Shown: positions 23,286 to 34,746 of the stretch, piece by piece
Numbering within the stretch: position 1 is the first letter of the stretch
Layout of the letters: each line of letters opens with the position of its first letter
Assembly (NCBI GenBank): GCA_025174535.1
Contig: JALBUN010000012.1
Span: 372,001 to 436,000 of the forward strand
Direction: 5' to 3'
From: Cantharellus purpuraceus
Taxonomy: Eukaryota > Basidiomycota > Agaricomycetes > Cantharellales > Hydnaceae
DNA: 64,000 nucleotides
Translations under genes and position numbers: made by a program
Notes under the pieces: model-generated
The model's database searches: none
What the model saw: the letters and a program-made list of their open reading frames with translations, nothing else
What the model was told of the DNA's origin: nothing

Positions 23286-24009
23286 AACTGTCTTTCGCTT
23301 GGGAGTCGAGCCTGACTTCGAGAAGTCGAGGGAACTTCAGGTACTATATATTCGTTAAGATAACGAAAAAAGCTGTCCGAATCTTTACCCATGTGATGGA
23401 TCAGCTTGGAATATCTATATATACCAATGGTCGGCATCATGGCTGTCAGACTTTCCCACTAGCTCAGTACTCGGCAAGTCATATCTGACCCGATAACCCT
23501 GCGCTTGCGCATGTCAACTCCGTAGATATTCCAAGGTTAGCCGTACCAGGCCGTACCTAAGTATCGCGTTGAATCAAGGTCCGTAATGCATATAGCCTAG
23601 GGACTGACCCGAGGTAATGGAATCAAAGACACCAATCATCAACCAGACGCTCCAGACGTGGGAAGTCAGGGCAATAACCACAACCGCTGTAAGCATGATG
23701 CGCGGTTGATGAAACTTCTTGTAAGCAGTAGCTGAGGACTTTTTGATACCGTTGTAAATATACAATGCGAACAGTACTTATAGCGGTATTCACGAGCGTC
23801 TCAAGACCTGAGATCTTGGCAATGACATCCGGTGACCCGCACAAGTCACGTAAATGAGTTTATCGTGGCGTACTGTCCCTGTTGTTCCTGGACGATGGCA
23901 TACGATCACTTTGAACTATTGTATTGGATAGACTGTAGGCAAATTCAAACTCCGGATTCTCGGGTGCTTACTAAATCAAGATCACGTAATCCAACTGCGT
24001 GTCTATCCC
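23286..24009. other. divergent intergenic region
   Basis: Shared upstream region of the transporter (-) and the WDR68-like gene (+). A minus-strand hydrophobic stretch (TAVVVIALTSHVWSVWLMIG, about 23625-23690) could belong to a small unannotated gene but has no supported start or splice frame. Confidence 0.3.
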
Positions 24010-25438
24010 ATGTCACAAAGTACATCTCTCCAGTACGAGGCGCCATGTAAGCAAGATCTACTTAGACCGTCGGCTGACCCTTACTTCAAGCTGGAATAGG
24101 GCCTGTATATGCCATAGACTGGTGTAAAACATGGGCCCCTGGGCAAATTCGACCTCGCGCTGCATTTCGTCTTGCACTTTCATCATATACCGAGGATTAT
24201 CGCAATCGCCTAGCCATCATCGGCCTACAAGATGAACGCTCGTTAGTAGATGATGAATTACATGAAGGATACTCTGATTTTGTCCTTCTTGCGGAGACCA
24301 TGCATGGATACCCTGCTACACGACTTCAATGGCAGCCGCTAGCTGCGGCGACCTTCGGTTGGGGAACGAAACCTGCAACCACTGAGATTTTGGCAACCAC
24401 CGGTGATGCTCTTCGAATATGGGATTTCTCATACGAGGGGGAGCAGAAGCCATCAAACTATGTTGGCAGACAATCTACAACATCAGGTTATCACTTGGGA
24501 CAAAGAGTTGCCTTGTCAGGGGTGAGTCCCGCCCCCTTCAATGCCTGGAGCATTCTGATGTCACTTTCAGTCTAAAGTTCCTAGTGCTTCCTCTGGTGCA
24601 CCGTTGACTTCCTTTTCTTGGAATACTACTCTGCCCAGTCACATTGTTACTTCTTCCATTGATACAACTTGCACCGTATGGGACATCAATACGTCTACTG
24701 CCATCACACAGCTGATTGCCCATGATCGTGAAGTCTACGACGTGGCGTGGCTACCTGGCTCTACCGAAGTCTTCACGTCTGTGGGCGCAGACGGAAGTCT
24801 GCGACTCTTCGATCTCCGTTCTCTCGAGCATTCAACTATATTATACGAAGCTTCTACTGTTAGGGCCAAAGAGTCTTCCAAAACAGCATCCCCGCAAACG
24901 CGACCTGTGTCGACGCCTTTGCTGCGCATCGCGTTCAATCCGTCAGATTCGCATTATATCGCAACATTTCACGCGGACTCCACTGAAGTGCAGATATTAG
25001 ACATGCGTAGTCCTGGCGCGCCCGTTGTAGAACTCAAAGGTCATCGCTCACAAGTAAATGCTATTGGATGGGGCAAGCAGGAGAGCATGCTGGCTACTGC
25101 AGGTTAGTGATGCGCTTACGATGTCGTGAAGTGGCTTGAGATACTGAATTATGACAGGTGATGACTCGCAGATTCTTGTCTGGGATCTCTCTCAACAAGC
25201 ACTTGCTTCCCCACGACATCCCGGATCCTCGCGACTGCCTTCATCCCCTCGACCAGATTCGAAGCGACGCATTTTAACTGACCCTGTGCTTGCATACACT
25301 GCAAACTGTGAAATCAACAACTTTGCCTGGTCACCACCACTACCACAAATGGGCGTCCCTGGCACGGGCCCCGTAATTGCTGGTGGTGAATGGCTGGCGA
25401 TGGCCCTTGGTAAAACCGTGAAAGTTCTGCGAGTTTAA
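24010..25438 (+). CDS. WD40 protein, DCAF7/WDR68/TTG1 type
   Basis: WD-repeat adaptor. Four exons: 24010-24046, 24091-24521, 24571-25102 and 25158-25438. The start is [12 protein letters not shown]; the first intron splits the codon and the chain continues [19 protein letters not shown], matching the family's N-terminal blade. WD units end in RIWDFS, CTVWDIN, RLFDLR and ILVWDLS, with [18 protein letters not shown] and [20 protein letters not shown]. The family (human DCAF7, plant AN11/TTG1) scaffolds kinases such as DYRK and acts with CUL4-DDB1 ligases; in fungi the role is less defined. Length and repeat number fit the family. All exons join in frame. Confidence 0.9.
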
Positions 25439-25859
25439 CCCCATCCCTCTACTTGATGGTGAGGCTATTTCTCATATAATACTGTATATCCCGTCTCTGG
25501 TCGTACTAGTCATGTGGCCCAGATATCATGTCCTTGCCGTACGATTCACAGAAGACAATTGTGTCTTTATGCACAGTTGCAAGACGGAACGTTCATTCTG
25601 ATTCGAGAAACATGCATGAATATTTCTCTATTTGGGAGAGGGTATGGCTAACCAGTGAGTTGATGAGTCACTTATTGTAAGGATAAAACTCATCTCACTG
25701 TCGCATCGTCTTCGGGAGTGATTAGAACGAATAAAAATATGTCAGATGATAAGAGTAGAACGACCTTTGCTGAGTGTCCATGCGAAGGCTGTATCAAAAG
25801 CTCAGCAGTAATGACGGGAATATCATACGAGGTCAATGTTGTATGTATACATCCAGCAT
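25439..25859. other. intergenic, convergent 3' ends
   Basis: Gap downstream of the WD40 gene. No coding pattern was seen; it probably contains the 3' UTR. Confidence 0.35.
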
Positions 25860-26320
25860 CTTCAAATGATTCGCCAAGGACGGGGATCGACATGACAAGG
25901 TACGACGGAAACCGTACTGATTATAGAGTTCGAGGGCTTTGTCAAAAGGAAATCCCTCAGAAGGCGAATGTCCATCCATAACGCTAAAGATGAAAGAGCC
26001 CAGAGCAAATGTACCATCCGTTGCTCATGATGGGTCGTCATACTTCCTAGGCATGTAAAACGGCGGTAGACCGAAGCCAAGAGGTATTGATCCGTCAAAG
26101 CTAGAATCTCCAAAGTCACAGGTTAGAACTGTGAGGTCGTGATGTACGATCCCATTAGCGTGGATGTAGGAGACGGCGCTGGCCAGGGTATACACCCTGT
26201 TGTCTGATTGTTCACAGTGTTTCCATTGTATTTACAATGGAAGAGCGTCAGCATGGATTTCACTTGAAGCTCCGTACCTGGGGCCAGCAAAATATTAAAT
26301 GCTACTGAAAGGTCGCAGGA
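25860..26320 (-). pseudogene. protein kinase catalytic-domain relic
   Basis: On the minus strand a kinase C-lobe can be read: RVYTLASAVSYIHANGIVHH, then DL, a DFG segment (CDFGDS), GFGLPPFYMPRKYDD, and FALGSFIFSVMDGHSPSEGF in place of the helix F region (D-x-FALG). The catalytic-loop Asp is present (HHDL). However, the segment between it and DFG is shortened and lacks the usual Asn, and a TGA interrupts the chain after YDDPS. This is the style of the large kinase families expanded in mushroom-forming fungi. Sequence further upstream (26446-26784) is protein-like but not recognisably the N-lobe. Confidence 0.6.
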
Positions 26321-27440
26321 TCGAGTGTTCAACTTGGATATGCCCAAGACGCCCTTTGTGCAGAACGCAAAACAACCTATGCTGACTTGCACAAGAAATA
26401 TATGAGCAGAGTCTGCCATGTCTTTGAAACGAAAGGTTCAGCAGTTTAGTCTCGAAACGGTAATATTCCAAGGTCACTGCGCCAAGCGAGCATCTTGATG
26501 AGAAGACAGAAGAGCGCAGAGCAACAGAGATAGCACCGAGTCCTTACAGCGGAAGGAGCTGTCACTAAATGGACTGCCTCTAATCCCAAGCAGGATTCTG
26601 TTCCATCTTGTGAGTAAACGTCTCGGACCAATTTCATCATGGCTAAAGCACCTTCTATCCTACCAGCATGCAGGACTGCAGGGTGTCCATCAATTGGTAA
26701 AAATACCCTCCGTAGTACCCGGAAGACTCGTCTATATTCAAAGTATCGGGAAGTCATATGCATGCTCGGCGTAACGGGAGACATACAGTCTTATTAATGT
26801 CCTTGGCCCTGTCGCCTAGTGCTGCCTGATCAGACTTGTGAGTTGTCGACACCGTGTACTGGGAAGTCGCACTCCTGCACTGGAAGTGGTATAAGTGCAT
26901 GGCAATGAGATCACTTACGCCCACCTGATTTGATGGCTAGGCATGTTACAGTTTAAATATAAAGTGCTTTCTATAGGTATCCCACCTGGCTTTGTCACCC
27001 TCATATGTGGTACCTGATGTTTACAATGCAAGATCACACTTGTATTCTTGCTCCACGGAGCTAAGACGCTTAGCAGCGCAATTCGCGCTCAATCTCTATA
27101 GGTCTAGGGGATCCATGTCCGAGAGTGATAGTAATTGCGGAGAGAGCTAATTAGGATAGATATCGTCCTCTGGGGACAGCAGCTTGCTGTAAAGAGTGTG
27201 ATGTCTGAGCAACTACGGCCTTGGCGGCGTCGTACTCAAGCACTCATGCGCTTGATGTCGTTGCAGAAAAGAGCTGATAACCAATGCAATGAGGCGCGAT
27301 GGTAAGGAAACGAGACTAGGGTTAGGGGGTCGTTAGTAAACTGAGGGTGGTCTTAGTCAGTTTAGTCAGCATCTTACACGTCGTAATTATCCTCGCGAGT
27401 CATTGCACGTTACACGACTAGTACTGGCTCTTCTTCGATA
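26321..27440. other. mostly non-coding; possible extension of kinase relic
   Basis: A minus-strand fragment at 26560-26784 (HMTSRYFEYRRVFRVLRRVF, DVYSQDGTESCLGLEAVHLV) resembles coding sequence but cannot be tied to a gene. 26790-27440 shows nothing, apart from a short GGGTTAGGG string near 27319. Confidence 0.25.
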
Positions 27441-29072
27441 ATGAAGAAAAGAGTAATGTCACCAAGCTCTTTTACTACCTCTCCGATGAAGCGTGCACAT
27501 ATGTCATCGTCGCTAGGGCAAAATGCTTTCAGCTTCGACAACATCCTATACGACGAATTGATACTCTCGGTATTTTCTTATCTTTCATATGTCGATCTTT
27601 GCAACATCCAGCGGACCAATAGTAACTGGTCACGGCTCTCGCTCGATAATCAGGTATATATTTCGAGTTGCAAGCTTTTTTGAAAGCCGTTGAACAACCT
27701 TGGGTTCGCTGAGATCAGTTATGGAGAACTCTCTATATCAGAGAGTTTGGAAGATCGAGACTCCGTGGAAGCAGAGGCTTTTCGGGGTCATCCACAATTA
27801 GACCTGATGGGAGACAGGTCAAGCCGCTGCCTAGTCGAGCTCATGCCCAGTCTGAGCTCGGCAAGGACTGGAAACGAATGTTTCGTATAAGCTGTAATTG
27901 GCGGACAGGTCGGTTTTCGTTCTGCTATATCCTAACTTCACCAAATCCAAGGCATTCCCTTAGGCCGTTCCTCTGCAGAGGAGGAATTAACCTGGCAAGA
28001 CTCCGAGGACCCAGATGTACCTGTTCATGTGGTTTTAGCCGGGGGGTTGATAATCACAGCATCTCCTCTACCCTGTCCTTCCCCTAATATCATGCTACAT
28101 ACAGCTGATCATGCTGTACATTCGTTCTCGGCATCCTCGATACCCTCCAATCCGTTCAATAAAGTCACGGCTATGGCATTGGATCAATCGCAACCCACCG
28201 GTTCAGAATATCGTCTTGCTGTATTCTATTCTTTAGGGAATTTTTGCCTCTTCACGGCCTCACCCTCGAATCCTAAGGAATCGATCGAAACGCTGTCCTA
28301 TGTGCCCACCGCCAGGCGACATAGGACGACGTTCATCGTGCAAGCAGTGTACCATCACCCCCTGCTCATAACACTGTCTACATCATTCGACTTAACGATA
28401 TACGAGCTGCCCTCCGATAAGCCTGACGGCGCTCCTCAGATACGGCTTACACAGACATTGTCGTCTTTCACCTCATATCCACCTACGTCTCTTATACTCT
28501 CCAATCCATCACCACAATCGTACAAGCTCGTGCTGGCATACTCCTTGCCTGTTTATCCATCACATTGGACAGTGGCGATCACTGAGCTTGCTATCTCTTC
28601 GTTTTCTGTGCAATCCACTCATTCCACCAGCGCATTCGACCTTAGCCCTGGATGGTCTCCATTAACCCACGAGATGTCTCAAACTATCAGTGAGCATTAT
28701 GCGCTCAAGCTAGCAGAGGTGTCTTCGACGTCCACGGATGGCAGGTATGTTGTTTTGGCTGGCGCAGCCACGAGTACGATCCAGCTCTACCGACTTTCTT
28801 CTCGTTCCCGTGCCGCGGGACCCAAGTTAACCTTTCTGCGTACACTATATGGACATACAAGTCCAGTCCAGGCTCTCTCTGTTGCCGACGGCCGGTGTGT
28901 GAGTCTCTCACGAGATGGAAGCCTGTGGGTGTGGGACCTAGAGCGAGGAGGTGTGGAAGTCAAAACCGATACATTGACACCCTTACCAGGCTCTGCAAGA
29001 GTCCTTTTCGATGAGCGCCAGATTATTATGGTGCTTAACGGTCGAATTCTGATCAAAAGGTTTGACGTGTAG
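27441..29072 (+). CDS. F-box protein with C-terminal WD-like repeats
   Basis: Likely substrate-recognition subunit of an SCF ubiquitin ligase. Exons 27441-27653, 27719-27908 and 27952-29072 keep phase and give 507 residues. An N-terminal basic leader precedes an F-box at about residues 30-70 (NILYDELILSVFSYLSYVDL, then CNIQRTNSNWSRLS). Next is LWRTLYIREFGRSRLRGSRG, the usual Leu-Trp-Lys/Arg segment after fungal F-boxes, and DWKRMFRISCNWRTG. The long C-terminal part is a probable propeller; its clearest blade is LYGHTSPVQALSVADGRCVS followed by DGSLWVWDLE. Target unknown. The gene lies immediately upstream of the FKBP gene on the same strand. Confidence 0.78.
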
Positions 29073-29249
29073 CATATATACATACTTACACATATATTAC
29101 TGTACCCTGTATTGCGGTCTTTGAAAGGAATTTTCTACAGTAAGGTTTTTAAGCTCCGATAGAATGAAGCTAGCGCGGCTATAAATTTGTCGATCGCGTT
29201 TTCTCCTGTTTCCTGCACCTGCTTTCACTTCAACCTAGAGTGAACCACG

Positions 29250-30799
29250 ATGGTCGTCGCCATTGCAACGTGGTCGCTTGTTGTCTCTCCTGGCAACAAA
29301 GTAACTCAGGAAGTATTTCGCGACTTCAAAATTACGAATGCAGCACTGGGAGCCAAACTCGAAGACGAAAAAGCGAGGACGACTCTCAAGGTCACATATG
29401 AACCTCCGCCATTGTCCGATATGGACTCTGACGAAGAGGATGATTCTCCCAAAAAGAGTCCTCGAAAGAAGGCAAAAAAGTCTGAAGTTGCGCTCTGCTC
29501 ATTGACACCCGGTACTGTAAGCTTGTGGCTCATCCTCACGTTTCCATGTGCTGAGCATAAATCTTCGTGATAGGTTGAGCAAGTAAGGCTTTCATAGTAA
29601 TGACAGGCTCTCCACTTCTGATGATTGACCAGGCGGCTTTGGATATCACCTTTCTGGAGGAAGATATAGTCGAGTTCGAAGTTGTCGGAAAGAAGTGATT
29701 TTTTAAAGTCACCTTCAGAGGAAAGATGGTTAACATTTTTGTCTAGTTCCATTCACTTGTTTGGCAACTACGTTGGTATGTGTAATACACTCTGATTGAC
29801 TAATATTGGAGTTGAGAAACCGTCCGTAGACCAAGCGCCCTTGCCGACGGATCTTCCTCCAGATTTCAGTGATGAAGAGTCAGTGGATCTTCGTGACGTC
29901 AGCTCGGACGTCGAGATGAATCCGGATGACCTTGATGGATTGGACGATTCCGACGATGAGTACGTCGAAGTTCGCGTGTCTTCATGAGTCGCGCTGAGCT
30001 TCTTACTCTGCAGCCGATTTGAAGAGATCGATGACACAGCCGAGGCTGGCAAGAAGCACCCTCGAGATTCAGATGCTCCAGATGCTGATGTCTCTATGAC
30101 ATCTGCCTCTGCCAAGAAGGCGAATAAAAAGCTCAAAGGCGAGAGTGGCTCGGCTATTCCCGTGAACACAGAGGTCGAGCCCAAATCGAACGGCGGGGCG
30201 AAGGAGTCGAAGAAAGAAAAGAAGAAAAGGGACAGAAAGAAGGACAAAGGGGATGCCAAAAACGATGCTGAAGCTACTTCTGGTGGGGAGGGGAAAGCCT
30301 CGAAATCTAGTGGCACCCTGAAGGAGTTGAGTGGTGGTCTAAAGATCAAGGACGTGAAAGTGGGCACTGGGAAGCAAGCCAAAGCCGGCAATACCGTGTC
30401 CATGAGGTACGTATGATCGGAACGATGCAAGCCGCTCCCACTGAGGTACGATTAAAGGTACATCGGCAAACTCTCAAATGGCAGTATATTCGATTCAAAC
30501 ACAAAGGGAAAGCCAGTAGGTTGTTCCTGTGCTATTGCAACAGGCAGTCTAATCTCATCGTTTCAGTTCACGTTCCGGTTGGGTAAAGGCGAAGTAATCA
30601 AGGGATGGGACCAGGGTGTGGCCGGAATGCAAGTCGGTGGAGAGCGGTTACTTATTATTCCGCCAACACTCGGATACGGCAATAAGGGGCAGTCCGGCAT
30701 TCCAGCTTCGTCTACTCTTCATTTTGGTGAGTGGGATCCCATGTCTCCTGGCGCTAACTGAGTGTATTTTCAGAGTGCAAGCTAGTAGATATAAAGTAA
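29250..30799 (+). CDS. nuclear FKBP-type prolyl isomerase, Fpr3/Fpr4-like
   Basis: Peptidyl-prolyl cis-trans isomerase of the nucleolar/chromatin class. The ATG at 29250 begins [18 protein letters not shown], an N-terminal nucleoplasmin-like fold as in Fpr3/Fpr4. Acidic segments follow ([20 protein letters not shown]), then a Lys-rich linker ([15 protein letters not shown]), and a C-terminal FKBP domain: [76 protein letters not shown]. Residues lining the FK506 pocket (Phe-Asp of IFDSN, Trp of GWDQG, Tyr of LGYG) are all there, so the domain should be active. Several short introns interrupt the acidic region. The stop is TAA at 30797-30799. In yeast these proteins act as histone chaperones and isomerase of histone tails. 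Confidence 0.92.
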
Positions 30800-31078
30800 T
30801 TCTCACGATCCCACATTCAACACCACCATCTCTACGGATATCTCAGGCTTGCTTTAGTTGATTAATACTAAACACTTCAAAGACAGATCATGTATCTAAA
30901 GTTATATGTTCTGACTCGAAAATGTGACATCGACCCATTCGGGCCACTTCACTGCATGTTGAAATATCTATTACCAGACTTCATTTGGTTTGGGCCTCTA
31001 GTTGACAATAACTCTAGTAGAACTGTCAGGCTGGGGGATATTCTGATTCGTTGCCTTCATATGGTTGATCAAGAAGCC

Positions 31079-31225
31079 AGGACTAGTGTTGCCGCGGCTC
31101 GGCTTTGGTTCCTAGCCGAGCCAAGCCGCAAATAACCCCCGCCGAACCATATCCAGTCAAGCCGAGCCAGTAACACTTGGCTCGGCTCGGCTCCTAGCCG
31201 GCTTTCAAGCCGCAAGCCGATGGTT
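31079..31225. repeat. GC-rich palindromic GGCTCGGCT repeat, left edge
   Basis: Dense interspersed copies of GGCTCGGCT and its complement AGCCGAGCC, plus CCTAGCCG in both orientations. It stands out sharply from the AT-rich sequence that follows. It marks the left edge of the transposon cluster; a similar composition reappears at the right edge (40370-40500). Confidence 0.7.
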
Positions 31226-31259
31226 TTGAGAAGCCACCAGTAGCCCGCCTCAGTCATGC

Positions 31260-31732
31260 CATCCAACTTATTCTATGGCTGACACTATGATAGGACACAG
31301 TAGATAAGGTAAAGCACTTTATATTCTGTGTTTTTGTGTATATTGCAGTCATCTGCAGGGTAAATAGACACCCATGTTCTGGATACCAAGACTCACTTGT
31401 CACTCTTCATTTGTAGTCTGAATAGCCTCACCATCTTCATCATCTTCATTGATACAAATGGTATCTTGATATACTTGAGTCTTGTAAAGATGAGGGCCCA
31501 TTACTGGACCTGACATGCAACATTGAGCTGCATATACATAGCACTAGAAAGTAACTGTCTTACAAGTCTCTGAGCTGCAGATATCCTGACACCTCACTGC
31601 TATCAAATTGTCTGCTGGTAAAAAGCAATTGAGCCCTGTAAGAGGGGTTCAAATGGGCCTGCAATATGTATTCAATACTGAAATTTGTTACACCCTGTAA
31701 CACCAAGTTGTTATGACTATATTCATTAACAC
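31260..31732 (-). mobile_element. transposon-like remnant, minus-strand coding
   Basis: Minus-strand frames such as VTNFSIEYILQAHLNPSYRA and YKTQVYQDTICINEDDEDGE are protein-like and broken by stops. With the neighbouring LTRs this suggests an internal fragment of an older element. Superfamily not recognised. Confidence 0.35.
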
Positions 31733-32182
31733 TGTATGGGAACCACCTTTTCCCTATCAAATCCTATTTATGCAGCACCAATGTGCTATTCTTTGCTTTT
31801 CCATTCCTAAATATCAGCATATATTTGATGCTTGTACCTGGAATGGACTTATTCAAATATTCTCTATTTTTCTATATTTTTTCAGGAATATTCCATGCAG
31901 AACTCAGCCCAGAATCATTTATTTCTGCTGTGCTACAGTTGTGGACCCATAGGCGCCCACAAACCTTCACACAGCCGGCTCTCCACCTTTGGACCAGGCA
32001 TTTGGCCTGAATTCAAGCTCAGATGTCTCTGATCAATAAATATTCTCTAACTTGACAACCACAGCCTCTCAGGACAATATTTTCCATGCAGATCATCACC
32101 TGAGATGTGGCTATCCATGGCTGTCCAAACCAGTGCAGAAAACAGGGTGGACACCCTTCTTTTTGCCTGATCAGTGCCTAGT

Positions 32183-32431
32183 TGTATGGGAACTGGTTTT
32201 CCCTTAAAAGATCTTGTTTAAAGTTCCAAAACTGTACAATTTCGCTTCATGGCCTTTAAATATCAGCATATATGTGCTGCTTTCTCTTGATTCAGGGCCA
32301 TTCAAATATTCTCTATTTTTTCATATTTTTTTGGGAATTTTCCATGCAGAAATGAGTCTACAAACTTATTGTTCTGCTGGGCGAAGTTTTGGGACCCACA
32401 TGGACCCACAAACCTTCGCAGATGTCAGCAG
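32183..32431 (+). mobile_element. LTR family B segment inside A1
   Basis: Matches 39219-39467 from TGTATGGGAACTGG to GATGTCAGCAG and then diverges. Families A and B share a related start (TGTATGGGAAC) and the AAATATCAGCATATAT block, so B is probably a relative of A. Confidence 0.7.
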
Positions 32432-32462
32432 CCCCAAAGTCAGCCGGAGTCACCCAGACTAC

Positions 32463-32788
32463 TGACTCATTTTCGATCACATGACTCATTTTAATCTCTG
32501 ACTCAATCTGGTCACCACTGCCAGTAAATGCTTAATATCTTCACAACCACTGCACCTCCTGACTCCATTTTCAGTGGAGAGTTCAATAGAAGCTGTGCCT
32601 ACCCATAGCTGTGCTAATCAGCCTGGGAAACGAAGTATTGACCGAGTTATTTGAGTAATGGTGACTCCTGCCATGACTCATGCTATGACTCCTTCCATGA
32701 CTCATACCATGACTCCTGTGATTACTGATACTATGACTCCTGCTCTGAGTCACACTATGACTCCATCCATGACTCATGCCATGAGTCA
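32463..32788. promoter_or_regulatory. cluster of eight TGASTCA (Gcn4/AP-1-type) sites
   Basis: Perfect TGACTCA or TGAGTCA heptamers start at 32463, 32482, 32499, 32674, 32698, 32746, 32770 and 32782, with further one-base variants (TGACTCC) between them. Part of the block (32660-32790) is a degenerate tandem repeat of a roughly 12 bp unit like ATGACTCATGCC. The sites lie inside the LTR upstream of its TATA-like AATATAAAAGG. In yeast and other fungi this heptamer is bound by Gcn4/CpcA-type bZIP factors; function here is inferred. Confidence 0.7.
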
Positions 32789-34599
32789 GAGCAAATCCAA
32801 GCAGCTCATTGGCTAGGAAACTTCCACCCCCTTCTCACATATTCCACTAGCTTCCAGTAGTTTCCATCTATTAATAGGTAGAAGTTTCCAGTAGTATTAG
32901 TCAGCTCCTGTAAATACAATATAAAAGGAGGCCATTCTGCCTCTGAAAGAATAACATATCATCATATTCTACCCATCTTCTGCACACCAGTGTGACTAGA
33001 GTGACATACAGTGTCATCCTCTATCTCAGTAACTGTTGATTACCAGTTCAAGGATCTTTTACAGTTGTGTAACTGTACTTGATTGCACTCGAAGTAGTGA
33101 TATTCCTGCTTTGGGCGTGAGTGTAGTATCTGCCTCACGTGACTACGAATCTACAGGGTGAGATTGTCTGTCGATAGTCCTGCCATTAGTGCTCTTGTTT
33201 AAGTTACTAGTGTGTACTGCCTTTGCAGAGCATTAGGATCTTGAACTCGTGTGAAGCAGTTGCTAGACTACTTCACACATTGCTGTTACCCGCTTCAGAG
33301 TGTCACTGGTTGGACGGTTGGATTCATCCACCTACTTCCTCTAGCCTCTAAGTGCATTCCCCTCTTTTTGGAATATCTGGACCCCTAAGCATCCATGAAC
33401 TCTAGACTCTGGAAGTCTTATTCATTCCCTACTGCTAAGAAATGTATTACCTTCCTGCGTATCATCTGCATTAACCATTACAATGGATTGTAACCAAAGT
33501 ACAAACATTAAATTGTTTCTGGAGTTGTGCTGCAGTAGGATTTGATATTCTTCTCAGCTGTTCATTCACGGAATTGTGGTGATTTAGAGTTTGCCCTAAC
33601 ACCATAATTTTGCGGGTTCCAAAACACTCACTGATACCGGTGTCCAAGATTTCAGAGACGGAGTACGACTTAGAGAGTTAGGATCGGACTTAGGAACTAG
33701 GCGTGATTCAATATTCAAACTGGGGAATGAAGTCCCCAGTCGGGCAACTTAAATACATATTTGAAATCTAATGATAATTACTCCAGTGATGGGTCTCCGA
33801 GGCCGACGGCCTTACATGAGCATGTCCGAGTCCGATGGGGATGGATGTCCAGGTTCCTATGGTGATTGTTTTGGAACCCGCAAAATTATGGTGTTAGGGC
33901 AAACTCTAAATCACCACAATTCCGTGAATGAACAGCTGAGAAGAATATCAAACCCTGCTGCAGCACAATTCCAGAAACGATTTAACGTTTGTACTTTGGT
34001 TACAATCCTTTGTATTGGTCAATGCAGACTATACGCAGAAAGGTAATACGTTTCTTAGCAGCAAGAAATGAATAAGACTTCCAGAGTCTAGAGTTCACGG
34101 ACGCTTAGGGGTCCAGATATTCCAAAAAGAGGGGAATGCACTTAGAGGCTAAAGGAAGTAGGTGGATGAATCCAACCGTCCAACCAGTGGCACTCAGAAG
34201 CGGGTAACAGCAATGTGTGAAGTAGTCTAGCAACTGCTTCACACGAGTTCAAGCTTCTAATGCTCTGCAAAGGCAGTACACACTAGTTACTTAAACAAGA
34301 GCACTAATGGCAGGACTATCGACAGACAATCTCACCCTGTAGATTTGTAGTCACGTGAGGCAGATACTACACTCACGCCCAAAGCAGGAATATCACTACC
34401 TTGAGTGCAATCAAGTACAGTTACACAACTGTAAAAGATCCTTGAACTGGTAATCAACAGTTACTGAGATAGAGGATGACACTGTATGTCACTCTAGTCA
34501 CACTGGTGTGCAGAAGATGGGTAGAATATGATGATATGTTATTCTTTCAGAGGCAGAATGGCCTCCTTATATATTGTATTTACAGGGGCTGACTAATGG

Positions 34600-34612
34600 T
34601 TCTGGAATATTC
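34600..34612 (-). promoter_or_regulatory. perfect heat-shock element in A2
   Basis: TTCtgGAAtaTTC on the plus strand, three alternating modules with two-base spacing, next to the LTR TATA region on the minus strand. Confidence 0.65.
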
Positions 34613-34733
34613 TACCTATTAATAGATGGAAACTACTGGAAGGTTGTGGAAGGTGGAAGAAAGGGGTAGAATATTCCAAGCCAATCACAGGATCTGATCA
34701 CAGCACTAACACTGATCAGGAGCTGAATAATGG

Positions 34734-34746
34734 TTCTGGAAAGTTC
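34734..34746 (-). promoter_or_regulatory. perfect heat-shock element in A2
   Basis: TTCtgGAAagTTC on the plus strand, located in the second unit of the LTR's internal tandem duplication. Confidence 0.65.

Larger units (their letters stand above)
31733..33626 (+). mobile_element. LTR family A, chimeric copy A1
   Basis: Begins TGTATGGGAACCACC and ends GGTTCCAAAACA, the same termini as two other copies. It is 1894 bp instead of about 1431 because a middle part is replaced or enlarged: at 32183 a family-B start (TGTATGGGAACTGG) follows directly on family-A sequence, and family-A sequence resumes by about 32850. The flanking five bases are AACAC and CTCAC, which are not identical, so this may be a recombined LTR rather than a clean solo insertion. 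One perfect heat-shock element remains at 31881-31893. Confidence 0.75.

Noticed and set aside
23832..24050. Minus-strand frame [20 protein letters not shown] as a small gene
   Set aside because: Overlaps exon 1 and upstream of the WD40 gene; the plus-strand start [12 protein letters not shown] with an in-phase intron explains the locus better.
29768..30430. Long minus-strand frame opposite the FKBP gene
   Set aside because: Mirror of the acidic and Lys-rich repeats of the FKBP linker; the plus strand has introns, a conserved domain and a good start.
31079..31225. Structured RNA gene in the GGCTCGGCT repeat
   Set aside because: Self-complementarity is explained by the repeat itself; no RNA family pattern is recognised.
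32583..32777. Minus-strand frame rich in Ser-His (SHGRSHSMSHGRSH)
   Set aside because: Translation of the TGACTC tandem repeat; it is repeat DNA, not a gene.
33300..34260. Head-to-tail inverted copies read as one large hairpin or CRISPR-like array
   Set aside because: The arms are two independently inserted LTRs (A1 and A2) in opposite orientation; no regular spacer-repeat pattern exists, and CRISPR is not expected in a fungus.
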